Positions 43,377 through 52,073 of a DNA stretch of 64,000 nucleotides are shown one piece after another. Made by a program: the position numbers and the translations under genes. Each line of letters starts with the position of its first letter. The stretch's first letter is position 1. The DNA comes from Ruminococcaceae bacterium UBA3903 (lineage in GTDB: Bacteria; Bacillota; Clostridia; Oscillospirales; Acutalibacteraceae), in the NCBI GenBank assembly GCA_002391625.1, contig DGFJ01000004.1:16412-80411 (forward strand). The letters run 5' to 3'. The notes beneath the pieces are model-generated. The model saw only the letters and a list, made by a program, of their open reading frames with translations, was not told the DNA's origin and made no database searches.

Positions 43377-45947
43377 TTAATTTTCTCTGACCTCTTTAAT
43401 CATCCTGAACAGCTGTATTAACAGTGTTGGTAAGAAGGAGCAAGCCACCACAATTAATATATTGTTAAGATTTAATAAAACTGTGTCAAACATACCCATT
43501 ACAAATGGAGCGAACATAACAGCCGTTAACAGCAGTACGCCAATTAGGAACGCACCTATTGAGTATTTGTTTTTGAAGAAGCCTAATCTTATCATGGACT
43601 GGCTGCCACGCATATTAAAGCCATGCCACAGTCTGGCTAAGCATATGGTTGCAAAGGACATTGTACAGGCGGTAGCTGCGTCTGTCATATTACCTGCATA
43701 AAAGGCAATGGTTGTAAAAACAGCTATTAACAAGCCCTGTGCTGCCACAGCCTTTAAAAACCTTGGTGTTAACAATGCTTCATCACTGCCACGGGGCTTA
43801 TCCTTTAACAGATGACGTGACGATGGCTCCATAGCTATTGCCAATGCTGGCAGGCTGTCTGTTATTAGGTTAATAAACAACAGCTGAACTGCCGTAAACG
43901 GTATTGGCAAGGCTAACAAAGAGCAATACAATACAACTAAAATACCAGCGGCGTTTCCAGACAATAGATACGCAATAGAGTTTTTAATATTAGCATAAAT
44001 ATTTCTGCCGTTAGCAACCGCCTTAATAATAGTGGCAAAGTTATCATCTGTTAATATCATAGAAGCGGCATCCTTTGATACCTCTGTACCGGTGATACCC
44101 ATTGCAATACCTATGTCTGCCTTTTTCAGTGCTGGTGCATCATTAACGCCGTCACCAGTCATAGATACTACTTGACCTAAATCCTGCCACATGGAAACAA
44201 TTCTAATTTTATGTTCAGGTGAAACTCTGGCATATACTGAAATGTTTTTAATTTCTTTTTTCAACTGCTCATCATCCATAGTGTCCAGCTCTTCACCTGT
44301 AATAGCCTTGTCACCATCCTGTAAAATACCAATTTTTCTGGCTATGGCTGACGCTGTAGAAATATGGTCGCCTGTAATCATTACCGGCTTTATGCCTGCA
44401 CTGATACAGTCACGCACAGCCTGTGCTGACTCCTCACGAGGAGGGTCAATCATAGATATTAGCCCAACAAAGGTATAGCCCTCCTCATCCTCTAAGGTAA
44501 TATCGGTAGATACAATTTCTCTGTAGGCAAAGGCCAGCACACGCAAGCCCCCGCCTGTCATCATATCGTTCTCTTCGTTAATTTTATCCAAATGCTTTTG
44601 TGTTAAAGGTACAATACCCTCTGCTGTTTCCACATAGTTAACACGTCGTGTTAATACATCCACAGCACCCTTTGTTACCATATACAGCTTACCGTCTATT
44701 TCGTGAACGGTACTCATTAGCTTTCGGTCAGAATCAAAGGGTATCTCCCCTAAACGAGGGTATTGGTCACAGGTTACGTTGCAATTACCGTATTCCTTAT
44801 TGTAGTAGAATTTTAGTGCTGTTTCGGTAGGGTCACCTATTGTGTTATTTTCCGTTACCACGCTGTCATTACACAGTATTGAGTATAACACCATTTTTTC
44901 CTTTTGGTTGTTGTCAAAGTTAAACGTACCCTCTACGGTCATTTTGTTTTGTGTTAATGTACCTGTTTTATCTGAACAAATAACAGACACACAGCCTAAT
45001 CCCTCAACAGCACGAAGGTTTTTAATTATGGCATTTTGTTTTGCCATCTTAGATGTACCTATTGCCAGTGCAATGGTAACAATAGATGACAACGCCTCTG
45101 GTATAGCCGCTACCGCTAAGGCTACAGCAAACATCAACGCATTAACAAAGGTCATACCTCTAAACAACGACACACCTAGAACAATAACGCATATAATCAT
45201 AATAACGATAGAAAGCTTTTTACTGAAATCATCCAAGCTAACCTGCAAGGGTGTTTTTCGCTGAGCTGTTTGGTCCATCAGAGTAGCTATCTTACCTATC
45301 TCCGTATCCATACCTGTTTCAGTAATAGCCACCACCGCTCTGCCATAGGTTACAAGCGAACCGGAAAACACCATATTTACCCTGTCACCTAATGCCACAT
45401 TGTCCCTTTGGATAGCGTCAGTGTATTTTTCCACACTGTTCGCCTCACCTGTTAAGGCACTTTCGTTTACCTGTAATGAAAAGCTTTCTATTACTCTGCC
45501 GTCTGCTGGCACAACGTCACCAGCCTCTAGCATAACAATATCACCCGCTACAACCTCTGTAGAGGATATTTCCATTGTTTGACCGCTGCGGACAACCTTT
45601 GCACCTGGTGTTGACATAGCCTTTAGGCTTTCCAAGGATTTTTCAGCCTTAAAATGCTGAACAGTACCTAAAATAGCATTTAATGTTATTACACATAAGA
45701 TAACAATGGTGCTTTCTACATTACCTGTTACCATAGAAATAAGTGCCGCAATAATTAGAATAATTACAAGCAGGTCAGCAAACTGCTCTAAAAACACACG
45801 GAATATACTTTTTTTCTTTCCCTCTTTTAGCTGGTTTTTGCCATTTTTTTCTAACAGCTCCTCCGCCTTACTACTGTCCAAGCCCTCACGCTTGGTATTT
45901 AGTGCCTTTAGCACCTGAGTGCTGGTTTCCTTGTACGCCTCTTTCAC
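43377..45947 (-). CDS. P2-type cation-transporting ATPase under an Mn2+-type riboswitch
   Basis: An 856-residue SERCA/PMCA-like pump with ten predicted helices. The N-terminal cation-ATPase domain, the TGE loop (ALTGEANSVEK), the phosphorylation site CSDKTGTLTQNK with Asp 326, and the hinge TGDGVNDAPALKKADIG are all intact. Helix 4 has VAAIPEALSS, where Ca-ATPases read PEGLP. Its upstream region carries a yybP-ykoY aptamer, so Mn2+ export is a good hypothesis, as for related riboswitch-controlled P-type pumps; Ca2+ export is the alternative. The start is GTG, 8 nt after AGAGGAAG. No terminator separates the riboswitch platform from the gene apart from the regulated one. Confidence 0.88.
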   Translation of the reverse strand: MKEAYKETSTQVLKALNTKREGLDSSKAEELLEKNGKNQLKEGKKKSIFRVFLEQFADLLVIILIIAALISMVTGNVESTIVILCVITLNAILGTVQHFKAEKSLESLKAMSTPGAKVVRSGQTMEISSTEVVAGDIVMLEAGDVVPADGRVIESFSLQVNESALTGEANSVEKYTDAIQRDNVALGDRVNMVFSGSLVTYGRAVVAITETGMDTEIGKIATLMDQTAQRKTPLQVSLDDFSKKLSIVIMIICVIVLGVSLFRGMTFVNALMFAVALAVAAIPEALSSIVTIALAIGTSKMAKQNAIIKNLRAVEGLGCVSVICSDKTGTLTQNKMTVEGTFNFDNNQKEKMVLYSILCNDSVVTENNTIGDPTETALKFYYNKEYGNCNVTCDQYPRLGEIPFDSDRKLMSTVHEIDGKLYMVTKGAVDVLTRRVNYVETAEGIVPLTQKHLDKINEENDMMTGGGLRVLAFAYREIVSTDITLEDEEGYTFVGLISMIDPPREESAQAVRDCISAGIKPVMITGDHISTASAIARKIGILQDGDKAITGEELDTMDDEQLKKEIKNISVYARVSPEHKIRIVSMWQDLGQVVSMTGDGVNDAPALKKADIGIAMGITGTEVSKDAASMILTDDNFATIIKAVANGRNIYANIKNSIAYLLSGNAAGILVVLYCSLLALPIPFTAVQLLFINLITDSLPALAIAMEPSSRHLLKDKPRGSDEALLTPRFLKAVAAQGLLIAVFTTIAFYAGNMTDAATACTMSFATICLARLWHGFNMRGSQSMIRLGFFKNKYSIGAFLIGVLLLTAVMFAPFVMGMFDTVLLNLNNILIVVACSFLPTLLIQLFRMIKEVREN

Positions 45948-46048
45948 TAATAATCTTCCTCTCGTCTTTTTTATTAAATTTTATTGCAAATTGGAATATT
46001 ACTCCACGGTTCACCACCTAACATATAGTTATTCCCGTTTTTGTGCAA

Positions 46049-46096
46049 TAAAAAAAGACTTTTACCATAGCACAAAAACACTATGATAAAAGTCTT
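46049..46096 (-). terminator. Riboswitch-controlled terminator before the P-type ATPase gene
   Basis: AAGACTTTTAtCATAG pairs with CTATGgTAAAAGTCTT around a 10-nt loop, followed by seven T on the minus strand. Its 5' arm is also the 3' strand of the aptamer closing stem, so the two folds exclude each other. This is the layout expected for an ON switch that antiterminates when metal binds. Confidence 0.75.
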
Positions 46097-46187
46097 GCTA
46101 TTTAAAGTATACGCGGGTTCGTCTAAAACAAACCGTGCATTGACGCAATATACTACAGATATCTCTGTTAGCTACTCCCCTTTAACA
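46088..46187 (-). promoter_or_regulatory. yybP-ykoY family (Mn2+) riboswitch aptamer
   Basis: Read on the minus strand, the leader begins TTAAAGGGGAGTAGC, the hallmark first strand of the yybP-ykoY motif. A GCGTCAATGC segment in the second half follows, and it closes with TAGCAAGACTTTTA, the typical 3' strand. Length is about 100 nt. The family senses Mn2+ and controls manganese exporters. Here it sits between a promoter at 46194-46222 and a P-type ATPase gene. Confidence 0.8.
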
Positions 46188-46193
46188 GGTATC

Positions 46194-46222
46194 ATAATAT
46201 AATAATATCTAGGTTTTGTCAA
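46194..46222 (-). promoter_or_regulatory. Promoter of the riboswitch-ATPase transcript
   Basis: TTGACA and TATTAT on the minus strand are separated by 17 bp. The start site falls just before the aptamer. The -35 box lies 23 bp beyond the stop of the upstream lipoprotein gene. Confidence 0.75.
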
Positions 46223-46244
46223 GGAAAATTTTTCATAGGAGTAA

Positions 46245-46916
46245 TTATCCGCTTATTTTAATAACGCTGACAGTGCCATCCTCTGTCAGGCTAAGAAAGG
46301 ATATACTTTGTGTACAGGCTTCATCACCATAATATGTATAGTTTATTGGTCTATCTCCCAAAAATTTAGCAGAGCTGGGCTTACCAAGCACCTGTGTAAC
46401 CTTTTTAATGTCATCACCGATTTTTATACCGTCTACCTCTAGGGAAACATTGCTTTTCTGCTGATCCATCAAGCCCTGATGCAGATATCCAATTTTCATA
46501 TCCTTTACAGCGTCCTGATTTTCCTTCTCATCTGCCTTAACGTTATCTATAGCAGCATCCATACAGACAGTACCATTACGCAGTATATTACAGGTGGCTA
46601 TAAAGCTATCCTCGGCTTTTTCTGTAAATGATATCTGTTCAAAATCATAGGCAAACCCACCGCCCAAATCATTTAAGGAAAATGGGTAATCCACCTGCTT
46701 ATCACCTATCTTTATTTTTTCACACACCTGTTCAAAGTCTATATATGTATCCTCATTATCCACCTGACTGGCATTATCATAGTTATTGTCAACCGTGGGC
46801 TGTGAGGATAAGCTATCCCCCTCAACCTTACTGGCTGACCCTGCTGGCGTAGTATTACAGCCAGCCAAGCTGCATAAAATCAATGCGAATATAAAACCAG
46901 CTAATATTTTTTTCAT
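46245..46916 (-). CDS. Lipoprotein of unknown function
   Basis: A 223-residue exported protein with a signal peptide ending in the lipobox LAGC (cysteine at about residue 19). A Ser/Asp-rich linker follows, then a globular domain of about 150 residues with IKIGDKQVDYPFSLNDLGGG and a repeat-like VDGIKIGDDIKKVTQVLGKP segment, the latter recalling SmpA/OmlA-type short motifs. I do not recognise a named family. It lies upstream of the ATPase riboswitch on the same strand but has its own unit. Confidence 0.65.
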   Translation of the reverse strand: MKKILAGFIFALILCSLAGCNTTPAGSASKVEGDSLSSQPTVDNNYDNASQVDNEDTYIDFEQVCEKIKIGDKQVDYPFSLNDLGGGFAYDFEQISFTEKAEDSFIATCNILRNGTVCMDAAIDNVKADEKENQDAVKDMKIGYLHQGLMDQQKSNVSLEVDGIKIGDDIKKVTQVLGKPSSAKFLGDRPINYTYYGDEACTQSISFLSLTEDGTVSVIKISG

Positions 46917-47034
46917 AATGTAAAAATCCTTTTCATAAAATTATTTATATCAGATTATTATATAATAAAAAGTATTATATGTAAACACAACAAAAATTAA
47001 AAAATAAAGCTTCCTTGCCAAGCCCTATAAAAGC

Positions 47035-47070
47035 AATACACCTACTGACAATAATGTCAATAGGTGTATT
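47035..47070 (-). terminator. Terminator after the DUF1062 gene
   Basis: AATACACCTA pairs with TAGGTGTATT, with an inner TGACA/TGTCA stem. It begins 28 bp past the DUF1062 stop on the minus strand. Confidence 0.7.
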
Positions 47071-47097
47071 TTGCTAAAACAACAGCTTACTAGATAA

Positions 47098-47694
47098 TTA
47101 CTTTGTATCCAATATATTAGTTGGATACGTAAAATCCCATTTATTATTAATCACCTTCTTGTTAAGGTCATTAATATTACTGCTTGTTATTATACCCTGT
47201 TCAATAAGCTTCCTTACCTTGCTTCTGGATAAATTTAGCTGGCTGGCAATCAGCCTTAATGTGCGTATAGGCAAATTGTATGGGTTTATTATTTCCACCG
47301 TTACACTGTTATGTTGTGGTAGCCCCTCCATGGCGGTGTCCCCTGCTATTACAAACTCTACCATATCTAATACAGCCTGTGCCTTGTTTTTTCTTAGCAC
47401 ATCCTTATTAAGGCTATACTGTAGGGCTAAGTCTATATCATTTGCCAAAAATTTTTCATACTCTGATTTTGGTATTTTGTTGGGACTTATCCTCTCATAT
47501 ATTGATAGATTGTAGGTGGTTTTACATTTATTGCATTGATATATTAACCACACATCCAGATTGTTACCGTTAGCATTTACTCTAAAATTACCAGTATTTA
47601 TATATTCTGACTTTTGTCCGCATTTAGAACAATTCCTAATTATTAGTGGACTATTTGTAGGTATTATCCTCCACTGTGTTAATAAACAGCTCAT
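47098..47694 (-). CDS. DUF1062-family protein
   Basis: A 198-residue protein with an N-terminal zinc-ribbon: CSKCGQ near residue 22 and CNKCKT near residue 54 give two CxxC pairs. The family signature FRVNANGNNLDVWLIYQC lies between them. The C-terminal half is helical, with RTLRLIASQLNLSRSKVRKLIEQGII resembling an HTH. The role is unknown, and a nucleic-acid-binding role is plausible. GGAGATG precedes the ATG. The upstream region holds one clear and one degenerate copy of the dyad also found upstream of the CD3324-type gene. Confidence 0.78.
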   Translation of the reverse strand: MSCLLTQWRIIPTNSPLIIRNCSKCGQKSEYINTGNFRVNANGNNLDVWLIYQCNKCKTTYNLSIYERISPNKIPKSEYEKFLANDIDLALQYSLNKDVLRKNKAQAVLDMVEFVIAGDTAMEGLPQHNSVTVEIINPYNLPIRTLRLIASQLNLSRSKVRKLIEQGIITSSNINDLNKKVINNKWDFTYPTNILDTK

Positions 47695-47772
47695 ATTGCA
47701 TCTCCATTACTAAATAAGTTTGTTGGATTTGCAACGGCTATTTCACTATAAAAATAAATATAAAATAATGCC

Positions 47773-47786
47773 ATAGCCATTGCTAT
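47773..47786. promoter_or_regulatory. Operator-like dyad, copy 1
   Basis: ATAGCCATTGCTAT is a 5-4-5 inverted repeat (ATAGC/GCTAT), followed by GCAA. It lies about 80 bp upstream of the DUF1062 gene. A degenerate copy is at 47728-47741. Confidence 0.45.
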
Positions 47787-47894
47787 GCAATAATACTAGG
47801 TGTTTTCATAAAAAATCCTCCTGTCTTTAAATTTGGTTAAATTATACAATTTTCTTTTTTAAATAGCTACCTTAAACTCTTTTATAAAATGAAA

Positions 47895-47930
47895 TTGAGC
47901 CAACATTGTAAAAAAACAAGTTGGCTCAAG
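47895..47930 (-). terminator. Terminator after the CD3324-type gene
   Basis: GAGCCAAC pairs perfectly with GTTGGCTC around a 15-nt loop, 13 bp past the stop on the minus strand. Confidence 0.6.
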
Positions 47931-47942
47931 GTTAAGTGTCTA

Positions 47943-48218
47943 TTATTTATTTTTTCTCATAGCTGTAATAATACGCTGAATACTTTTTTCTGATAAAAAG
48001 TACCTTTCAGCTAATTGATTTTCAGGTATACCGCAAAGAAAATCCTCATAAATATCAATGTTTCTTTTTGATAATTCCTGTTTTGTCCCTGTGCTTTCAC
48101 CCCAAGCTTTTTTGTTTTCCGCTTTTCTTGGAATATAAATGCATTCGCCGTCTATATAATCCTGTATCAACGCCACCAGCTCCCTGGGTAGCACAGCATT
48201 CGCCCTTGTATATTGCAT
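47943..48218 (-). CDS. CD3324-family small DNA-binding protein
   Basis: A 91-residue protein. The N-terminal signature VLPRELVALIQDYIDGECIYIPR and the C-terminal helix pair NQLAERYFLSEKSIQRIITAMRK (Mor-like HTH) place it in the CD3324 family of Clostridia, a group of unknown function that looks like a small transcription regulator. AGGAGGGC precedes the ATG. Two copies of an inverted-repeat motif lie upstream at 48252 and 48296, consistent with autoregulation. Confidence 0.75.
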   Translation of the reverse strand: MQYTRANAVLPRELVALIQDYIDGECIYIPRKAENKKAWGESTGTKQELSKRNIDIYEDFLCGIPENQLAERYFLSEKSIQRIITAMRKNK

Positions 48219-48251
48219 TTTGCCCTCCTAAAAATTTATTTGCTTCTAGGA

Positions 48252-48265
48252 ATAGCAAAGGCTAT
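48252..48265. promoter_or_regulatory. Operator-like dyad, copy 2
   Basis: ATAGCAAAGGCTAT, read on the other strand as ATAGCCTTTGCTAT. It lies 34 bp upstream of the CD3324-type start, close to where a repressor would act. Confidence 0.45.
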
Positions 48266-48295
48266 ATACTGTATTATACTAAAGTATTTTTTGCA

Positions 48296-48309
48296 ATAGC
48301 CTTTACTAT
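48296..48309. promoter_or_regulatory. Operator-like dyad, copy 3
   Basis: ATAGCCTTTACTAT followed by GCAA, in opposite orientation to copy 2 and about 44 bp from it centre to centre, so the two copies also form a 9-bp inverted repeat pair (AAAGGCTAT/ATAGCCTTT). The remaining 200 bp to the serC promoter shows nothing recognisable. Confidence 0.45.
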
Positions 48310-48519
48310 GCAAAAATAACATATCTTTTCATATGGCGACCCTCCCACAATTTATTTCCTATTAATATAATACAATATTCAAATTTAAAAAACAAGAACC
48401 AATGTATTTTTAATCAAAACCATAAGACGCATTATCATTTTTAATAACACCCACCATTACCATCACCTTGTTTTTATCAATTAATATCATTAATCAATAG
48501 GGAAAAAGGCATATTTTTA

Positions 48520-48548
48520 TTGACTTGTTATATAGATAAGTTTATAAT
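48520..48548 (+). promoter_or_regulatory. Promoter of serC-serA
   Basis: TTGACT and TATAAT are separated by 17 bp, about 70 bp before the serC start. No T-box or SAM motif was found in the leader. Confidence 0.7.
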
Positions 48549-48620
48549 TATTAGTGTTATTGTGTAGCGGATTATTATTAAATCGGCAACAATTTGTATT
48601 TTAGAAAGGAAATGTTTACT

Positions 48621-49739
48621 ATGAGCAGAGTTTATAACTTTTCAGCAGGTCCATCTATGCTGCCTGAGGCTGTACTAAAAAAAGCCGCAGCAGAGATGTT
48701 AGATTACGAGGGCAGCGGTCAGTCCGTTATGGAGATGAGCCACCGTTCAAAAATTTACGGTACAATTATCAACGGTGCAGAGGCACTTATTCGTGAAATC
48801 ATGAATATTCCTGATAATTACAAGGTACTGTTCCTACAGGGTGGTGCTTCTACTCAGTTCGCAGCTATTCCAATGAACCTAATGACAAAAAACGGAAAAG
48901 CTGACTATATTATCACAGGTCAGTGGGCTAAAAAGTCTTTTAAAGAGGCTTCCCGTTTTGGCGATGCAAAGGCTATCGCATCTTCTGAGGATAAAACATT
49001 CTCATATATTCCTAAGATTGACAAGTCAATGATTAGACCAGATGCAGACTATGTACATATCTGCATGAACAACACAATTTATGGTACGGTATATCACCAG
49101 CTGCCAGACACAGGGGATATTCCTCTAGTAGCTGATATTTCATCCTGCATTATGTCCAGACCTATTGACGTTTCTAAGTTTGGTATGCTGTATGCTGGTG
49201 CACAAAAGAACCTAGCCCCTGCTGGCTTAACAATTGTTATCATTCGTGAGGATTTAATTGGCAATGCAATGGAAAACACTCCTACAATGCTTAACTACCA
49301 AATACACGCTGACAACGGCTCTATGTTTAACACACCTCCTTGCTATACAATCTATGTTGCAAAGCTGGTTATGGAGTGGATAAAGAACGAAATTGGCGGT
49401 ATGGAAAAAATGCAGGAGCTTAACGAGAAAAAGGCTAAGCTGTTGTATGACTTCCTAGACAATTCAAAGCTATTCAAAGGTACTGTTGTACCTGAGGATC
49501 GTTCTCTAATGAACGTACCCTTCATAACAGGCAGCGACGAGATTGACGCTTTATTTGTAAAGCAAGCAGCGGACAACAGCTTTGTTAACATCAAGGGACA
49601 CCGTTCCGTTGGCGGTATGCGTGCTTCTATTTACAATGCTATGCCTTACGAGGGTGTAGAGGCTCTGGTTAAATTTATGACAGAGTTCGAGCAGAACGTT
49701 TTAAATGACGTTGACGCTGCTATCGCTTTTGAAAAGTAA
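48621..49739 (+). CDS. serC: Phosphoserine aminotransferase
   Basis: A 372-residue PLP enzyme that converts 3-phosphohydroxypyruvate and glutamate to phosphoserine in serine synthesis. YNFSAGPSMLPEAVL opens the family fold. The PLP lysine lies in LYAGAQKNLAPAGLTIV, and GHRSVGGMRASIYNAMP is the C-terminal phosphate-binding segment. The start at MSRVYNF is preceded by AAAGGAAATG; an earlier ATG lies inside or before that site. serA follows by 32 bp. Confidence 0.95.
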   Translation: MSRVYNFSAGPSMLPEAVLKKAAAEMLDYEGSGQSVMEMSHRSKIYGTIINGAEALIREIMNIPDNYKVLFLQGGASTQFAAIPMNLMTKNGKADYIITGQWAKKSFKEASRFGDAKAIASSEDKTFSYIPKIDKSMIRPDADYVHICMNNTIYGTVYHQLPDTGDIPLVADISSCIMSRPIDVSKFGMLYAGAQKNLAPAGLTIVIIREDLIGNAMENTPTMLNYQIHADNGSMFNTPPCYTIYVAKLVMEWIKNEIGGMEKMQELNEKKAKLLYDFLDNSKLFKGTVVPEDRSLMNVPFITGSDEIDALFVKQAADNSFVNIKGHRSVGGMRASIYNAMPYEGVEALVKFMTEFEQNVLNDVDAAIAFEK

Positions 49740-49771
49740 TTACAATATATTATTAAAAAGGATTGATACTA

Positions 49772-50932
49772 ATGTACAACGTACAAACTCTTAATAAAAT
49801 ATCTTCTATCGGTCTAGACAGACTTGGGGAAAGCTACGCCTGTGGTGACACAGTAGAAAACCCAGACGCTATTTTGGTTCGCAGCGCCGCTATGCACGAT
49901 ATGGAAATGCCAAAAAGCCTGCTGGCTATTGCCAGAGCCGGTGCTGGCGTTAACAATATCCCACTGGACAAATGCAGTGAACAGGGTATCGTTGTATTTA
50001 ACACACCTGGTGCTAACGCTAACGCTGTTAAGGAGCTTGTTATTGCCGGTATGCTGTTAAGCTCCAGAAAAATTGTTAATGGTATCCAATGGGCTAAAAC
50101 ACTAAAGGGCAACGGTGACGCTGTTGGTAAAATGGTGGAAAAGGGCAAAAGTGCATATGCAGGTCCAGAAATTAAAGGTAAAACACTAGGCGTTATTGGC
50201 TTAGGTGCTATTGGCGTATTAGTAGCTAACGCTGCTATCGCACTGGGTATGGATGTTATTGGTTATGACCCTTATCTGTCAGTAGACGGTGCTTTACAGC
50301 TTTCCCGCCATGTAAAACACGTTACCAGCCTTGATGAAGTCTTCAGCGGCAGTGATTATATTACAGTTCACGTTCCACTGACACCTGATACAAAGAACGT
50401 TATTAAAGCTGAAAACATTGCAAAAATGAAGGACGGCGTTCGTATTCTTAACTACTCTCGTGCTGACCTAGTATGCTCTGAGGATATAGTAACCGCTTTA
50501 GAAATCGGAAAGGTTTCTGCTTACGTTACTGACTTTGCAACAGATACAGTTTTAGGTGTAGACGGTGTTATCGCCATGCCTCACCTAGGTGCTTCTACAC
50601 CTGAAAGTGAGGACAACTGTGCTAAAATGGCAGCTGACGAGGTTAAAGATTACCTAGAAAACGGTAACATTACACATTCAGTAAACTTCCCTGCTGTTAA
50701 TATGCCAAGAACAGGCGAGGTACGTTACTGTATTCTTCACAAGAACACACCAAGTATTCTGGAGAAAATCCTTTCTAATTTCAGCAATGCAAAGGCAAAC
50801 GTTGAAAACATGGAAAACAAATCAAGAAAAGATTATGCCTACACAATTATTGATGCTGTAGGTGCTACTAAAGACCTAACAGAGCAAATCAAATCTATTG
50901 ACGGTGTTATCCGTGTAAGAGTTATAAAATAA
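49772..50932 (+). CDS. serA: D-3-phosphoglycerate dehydrogenase
   Basis: A 386-residue NAD-dependent enzyme for the first step of serine synthesis. RAGAGVNNIPLD, the Rossmann loop GVIGLGAIGVLVANAA, the VHVPLTP segment and MPHLGASTPESEDN (catalytic His region) are visible. The C-terminal ACT domain (about 315-386, YCILHKNTPSILEKIL) would allow serine feedback. The order serC-serA gives a two-gene operon; no serB is present. Confidence 0.95.
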   Translation: MYNVQTLNKISSIGLDRLGESYACGDTVENPDAILVRSAAMHDMEMPKSLLAIARAGAGVNNIPLDKCSEQGIVVFNTPGANANAVKELVIAGMLLSSRKIVNGIQWAKTLKGNGDAVGKMVEKGKSAYAGPEIKGKTLGVIGLGAIGVLVANAAIALGMDVIGYDPYLSVDGALQLSRHVKHVTSLDEVFSGSDYITVHVPLTPDTKNVIKAENIAKMKDGVRILNYSRADLVCSEDIVTALEIGKVSAYVTDFATDTVLGVDGVIAMPHLGASTPESEDNCAKMAADEVKDYLENGNITHSVNFPAVNMPRTGEVRYCILHKNTPSILEKILSNFSNAKANVENMENKSRKDYAYTIIDAVGATKDLTEQIKSIDGVIRVRVIK

Positions 50933-50952
50933 TTTTTCTCAATAAAATAATT

Positions 50953-50992
50953 ATCCCACTGCTAATGATACTTCAACAGCAGTGGGATTTTT
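50953..50992 (+). terminator. Terminator after serA
   Basis: ATCCCACTGCT pairs perfectly with AGCAGTGGGAT around a 14-nt loop, followed by TTTTTAT. Confidence 0.85.
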
Positions 50993-51152
50993 ATGTATAT
51001 TTACAATAGTTTGGATAACCAAAGTAAAAAAGGTATTCAAAGAGGTGACATTACTTAGCCCTATAAGCCAATAATTGACACAGCATAGATTTTGAACCTA
51101 ATTATATCCAGTGGGATTTTTCAGCACATACTACTTAGAGTGCTTGTTATTT

Positions 51153-52073
51153 TTATTTCCACCAATTTTTTATTTTTAGAACAGCAAACTCAATAGCTAC
51201 TATTAGAACACAAATTATAATAACAACATAATAACCGTTTGCCCATGACAGCTCTGGCATATTTTGGAAGTTCATACCATACCAGCCTGTAATTAATGTC
51301 AGTGGCATAAATATTGTGGTTACTACCGTTAATACCTGCATTATTTTATTTTGACGACTATTAACCTTTGCTTCGTACATACTTTTAATTTGTTCGGCAT
51401 ACTCCTTTAAACCGTTAACGCTGTCACACAGCCGTGACACCCGTTTTGAGTAAAAGTTAAACAGCCTGCAATCCTCTTTTGAAAACATACTATTATAGTT
51501 TTCCCATAGGTTATCAGACAAGTCTATTAGCTGCTGATAATATGAGTATATTATAGATAGACGTTTTTTTATTTGTAAAATTTCCATTTCGTATTCCGCT
51601 TTTACACCGTTTACTATATTTTCTTCAACGGTATCCAGCTTATCATCGTATTCCTGTAGGTATGTGCTGTCATCCCTAATAATATATTCTAAAAATTCAA
51701 AGAAAAAATGTGCTACCAAGGTCTTCTTCATAACCTGTATCTTCATTAGCTTTTCAATCATTTTTTCTACTGTACCAGTATCATCAACAAAAATAAGCTT
51801 ACCTTGTGTCATATAAAATCCGAAAATCACATTGTTATCTATGGGCTGCTGTTTATTTGGTATTACAAAGGTACCTACCACACAATCACGCAGCATATCC
51901 GCTGCACAGTGCTTGGCATTATGTAATGCAATGTTCATACGTTCCTTATGTATCTCTTCATTAAACATGATGTCATACTGCTGTTTTGTTAATATCTCTA
52001 TAAGCACATCATCAGCCGAAACTGTTTCGTTTTCACCTATGGGTCGTAAAGCACCATCTAAGCAATATTGCAT
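51153..52073 (-). CDS. corA: CorA-family divalent-cation transporter
   Basis: A 306-residue protein. The long cytoplasmic helix domain carries two C-terminal membrane helices and the pore motif YGMNFQNMPELSW between them. It forms pentameric Mg2+/Co2+ channels in the family. The start at MQYCLDGA has AAGGAGGTACCGTA upstream, and its ATG overlaps the stop of the HAD gene by one base (TAATG). The larger open frame reaching 52196 is only an in-frame extension into the HAD gene. Confidence 0.9.
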   Translation of the reverse strand: MQYCLDGALRPIGENETVSADDVLIEILTKQQYDIMFNEEIHKERMNIALHNAKHCAADMLRDCVVGTFVIPNKQQPIDNNVIFGFYMTQGKLIFVDDTGTVEKMIEKLMKIQVMKKTLVAHFFFEFLEYIIRDDSTYLQEYDDKLDTVEENIVNGVKAEYEMEILQIKKRLSIIYSYYQQLIDLSDNLWENYNSMFSKEDCRLFNFYSKRVSRLCDSVNGLKEYAEQIKSMYEAKVNSRQNKIMQVLTVVTTIFMPLTLITGWYGMNFQNMPELSWANGYYVVIIICVLIVAIEFAVLKIKNWWK

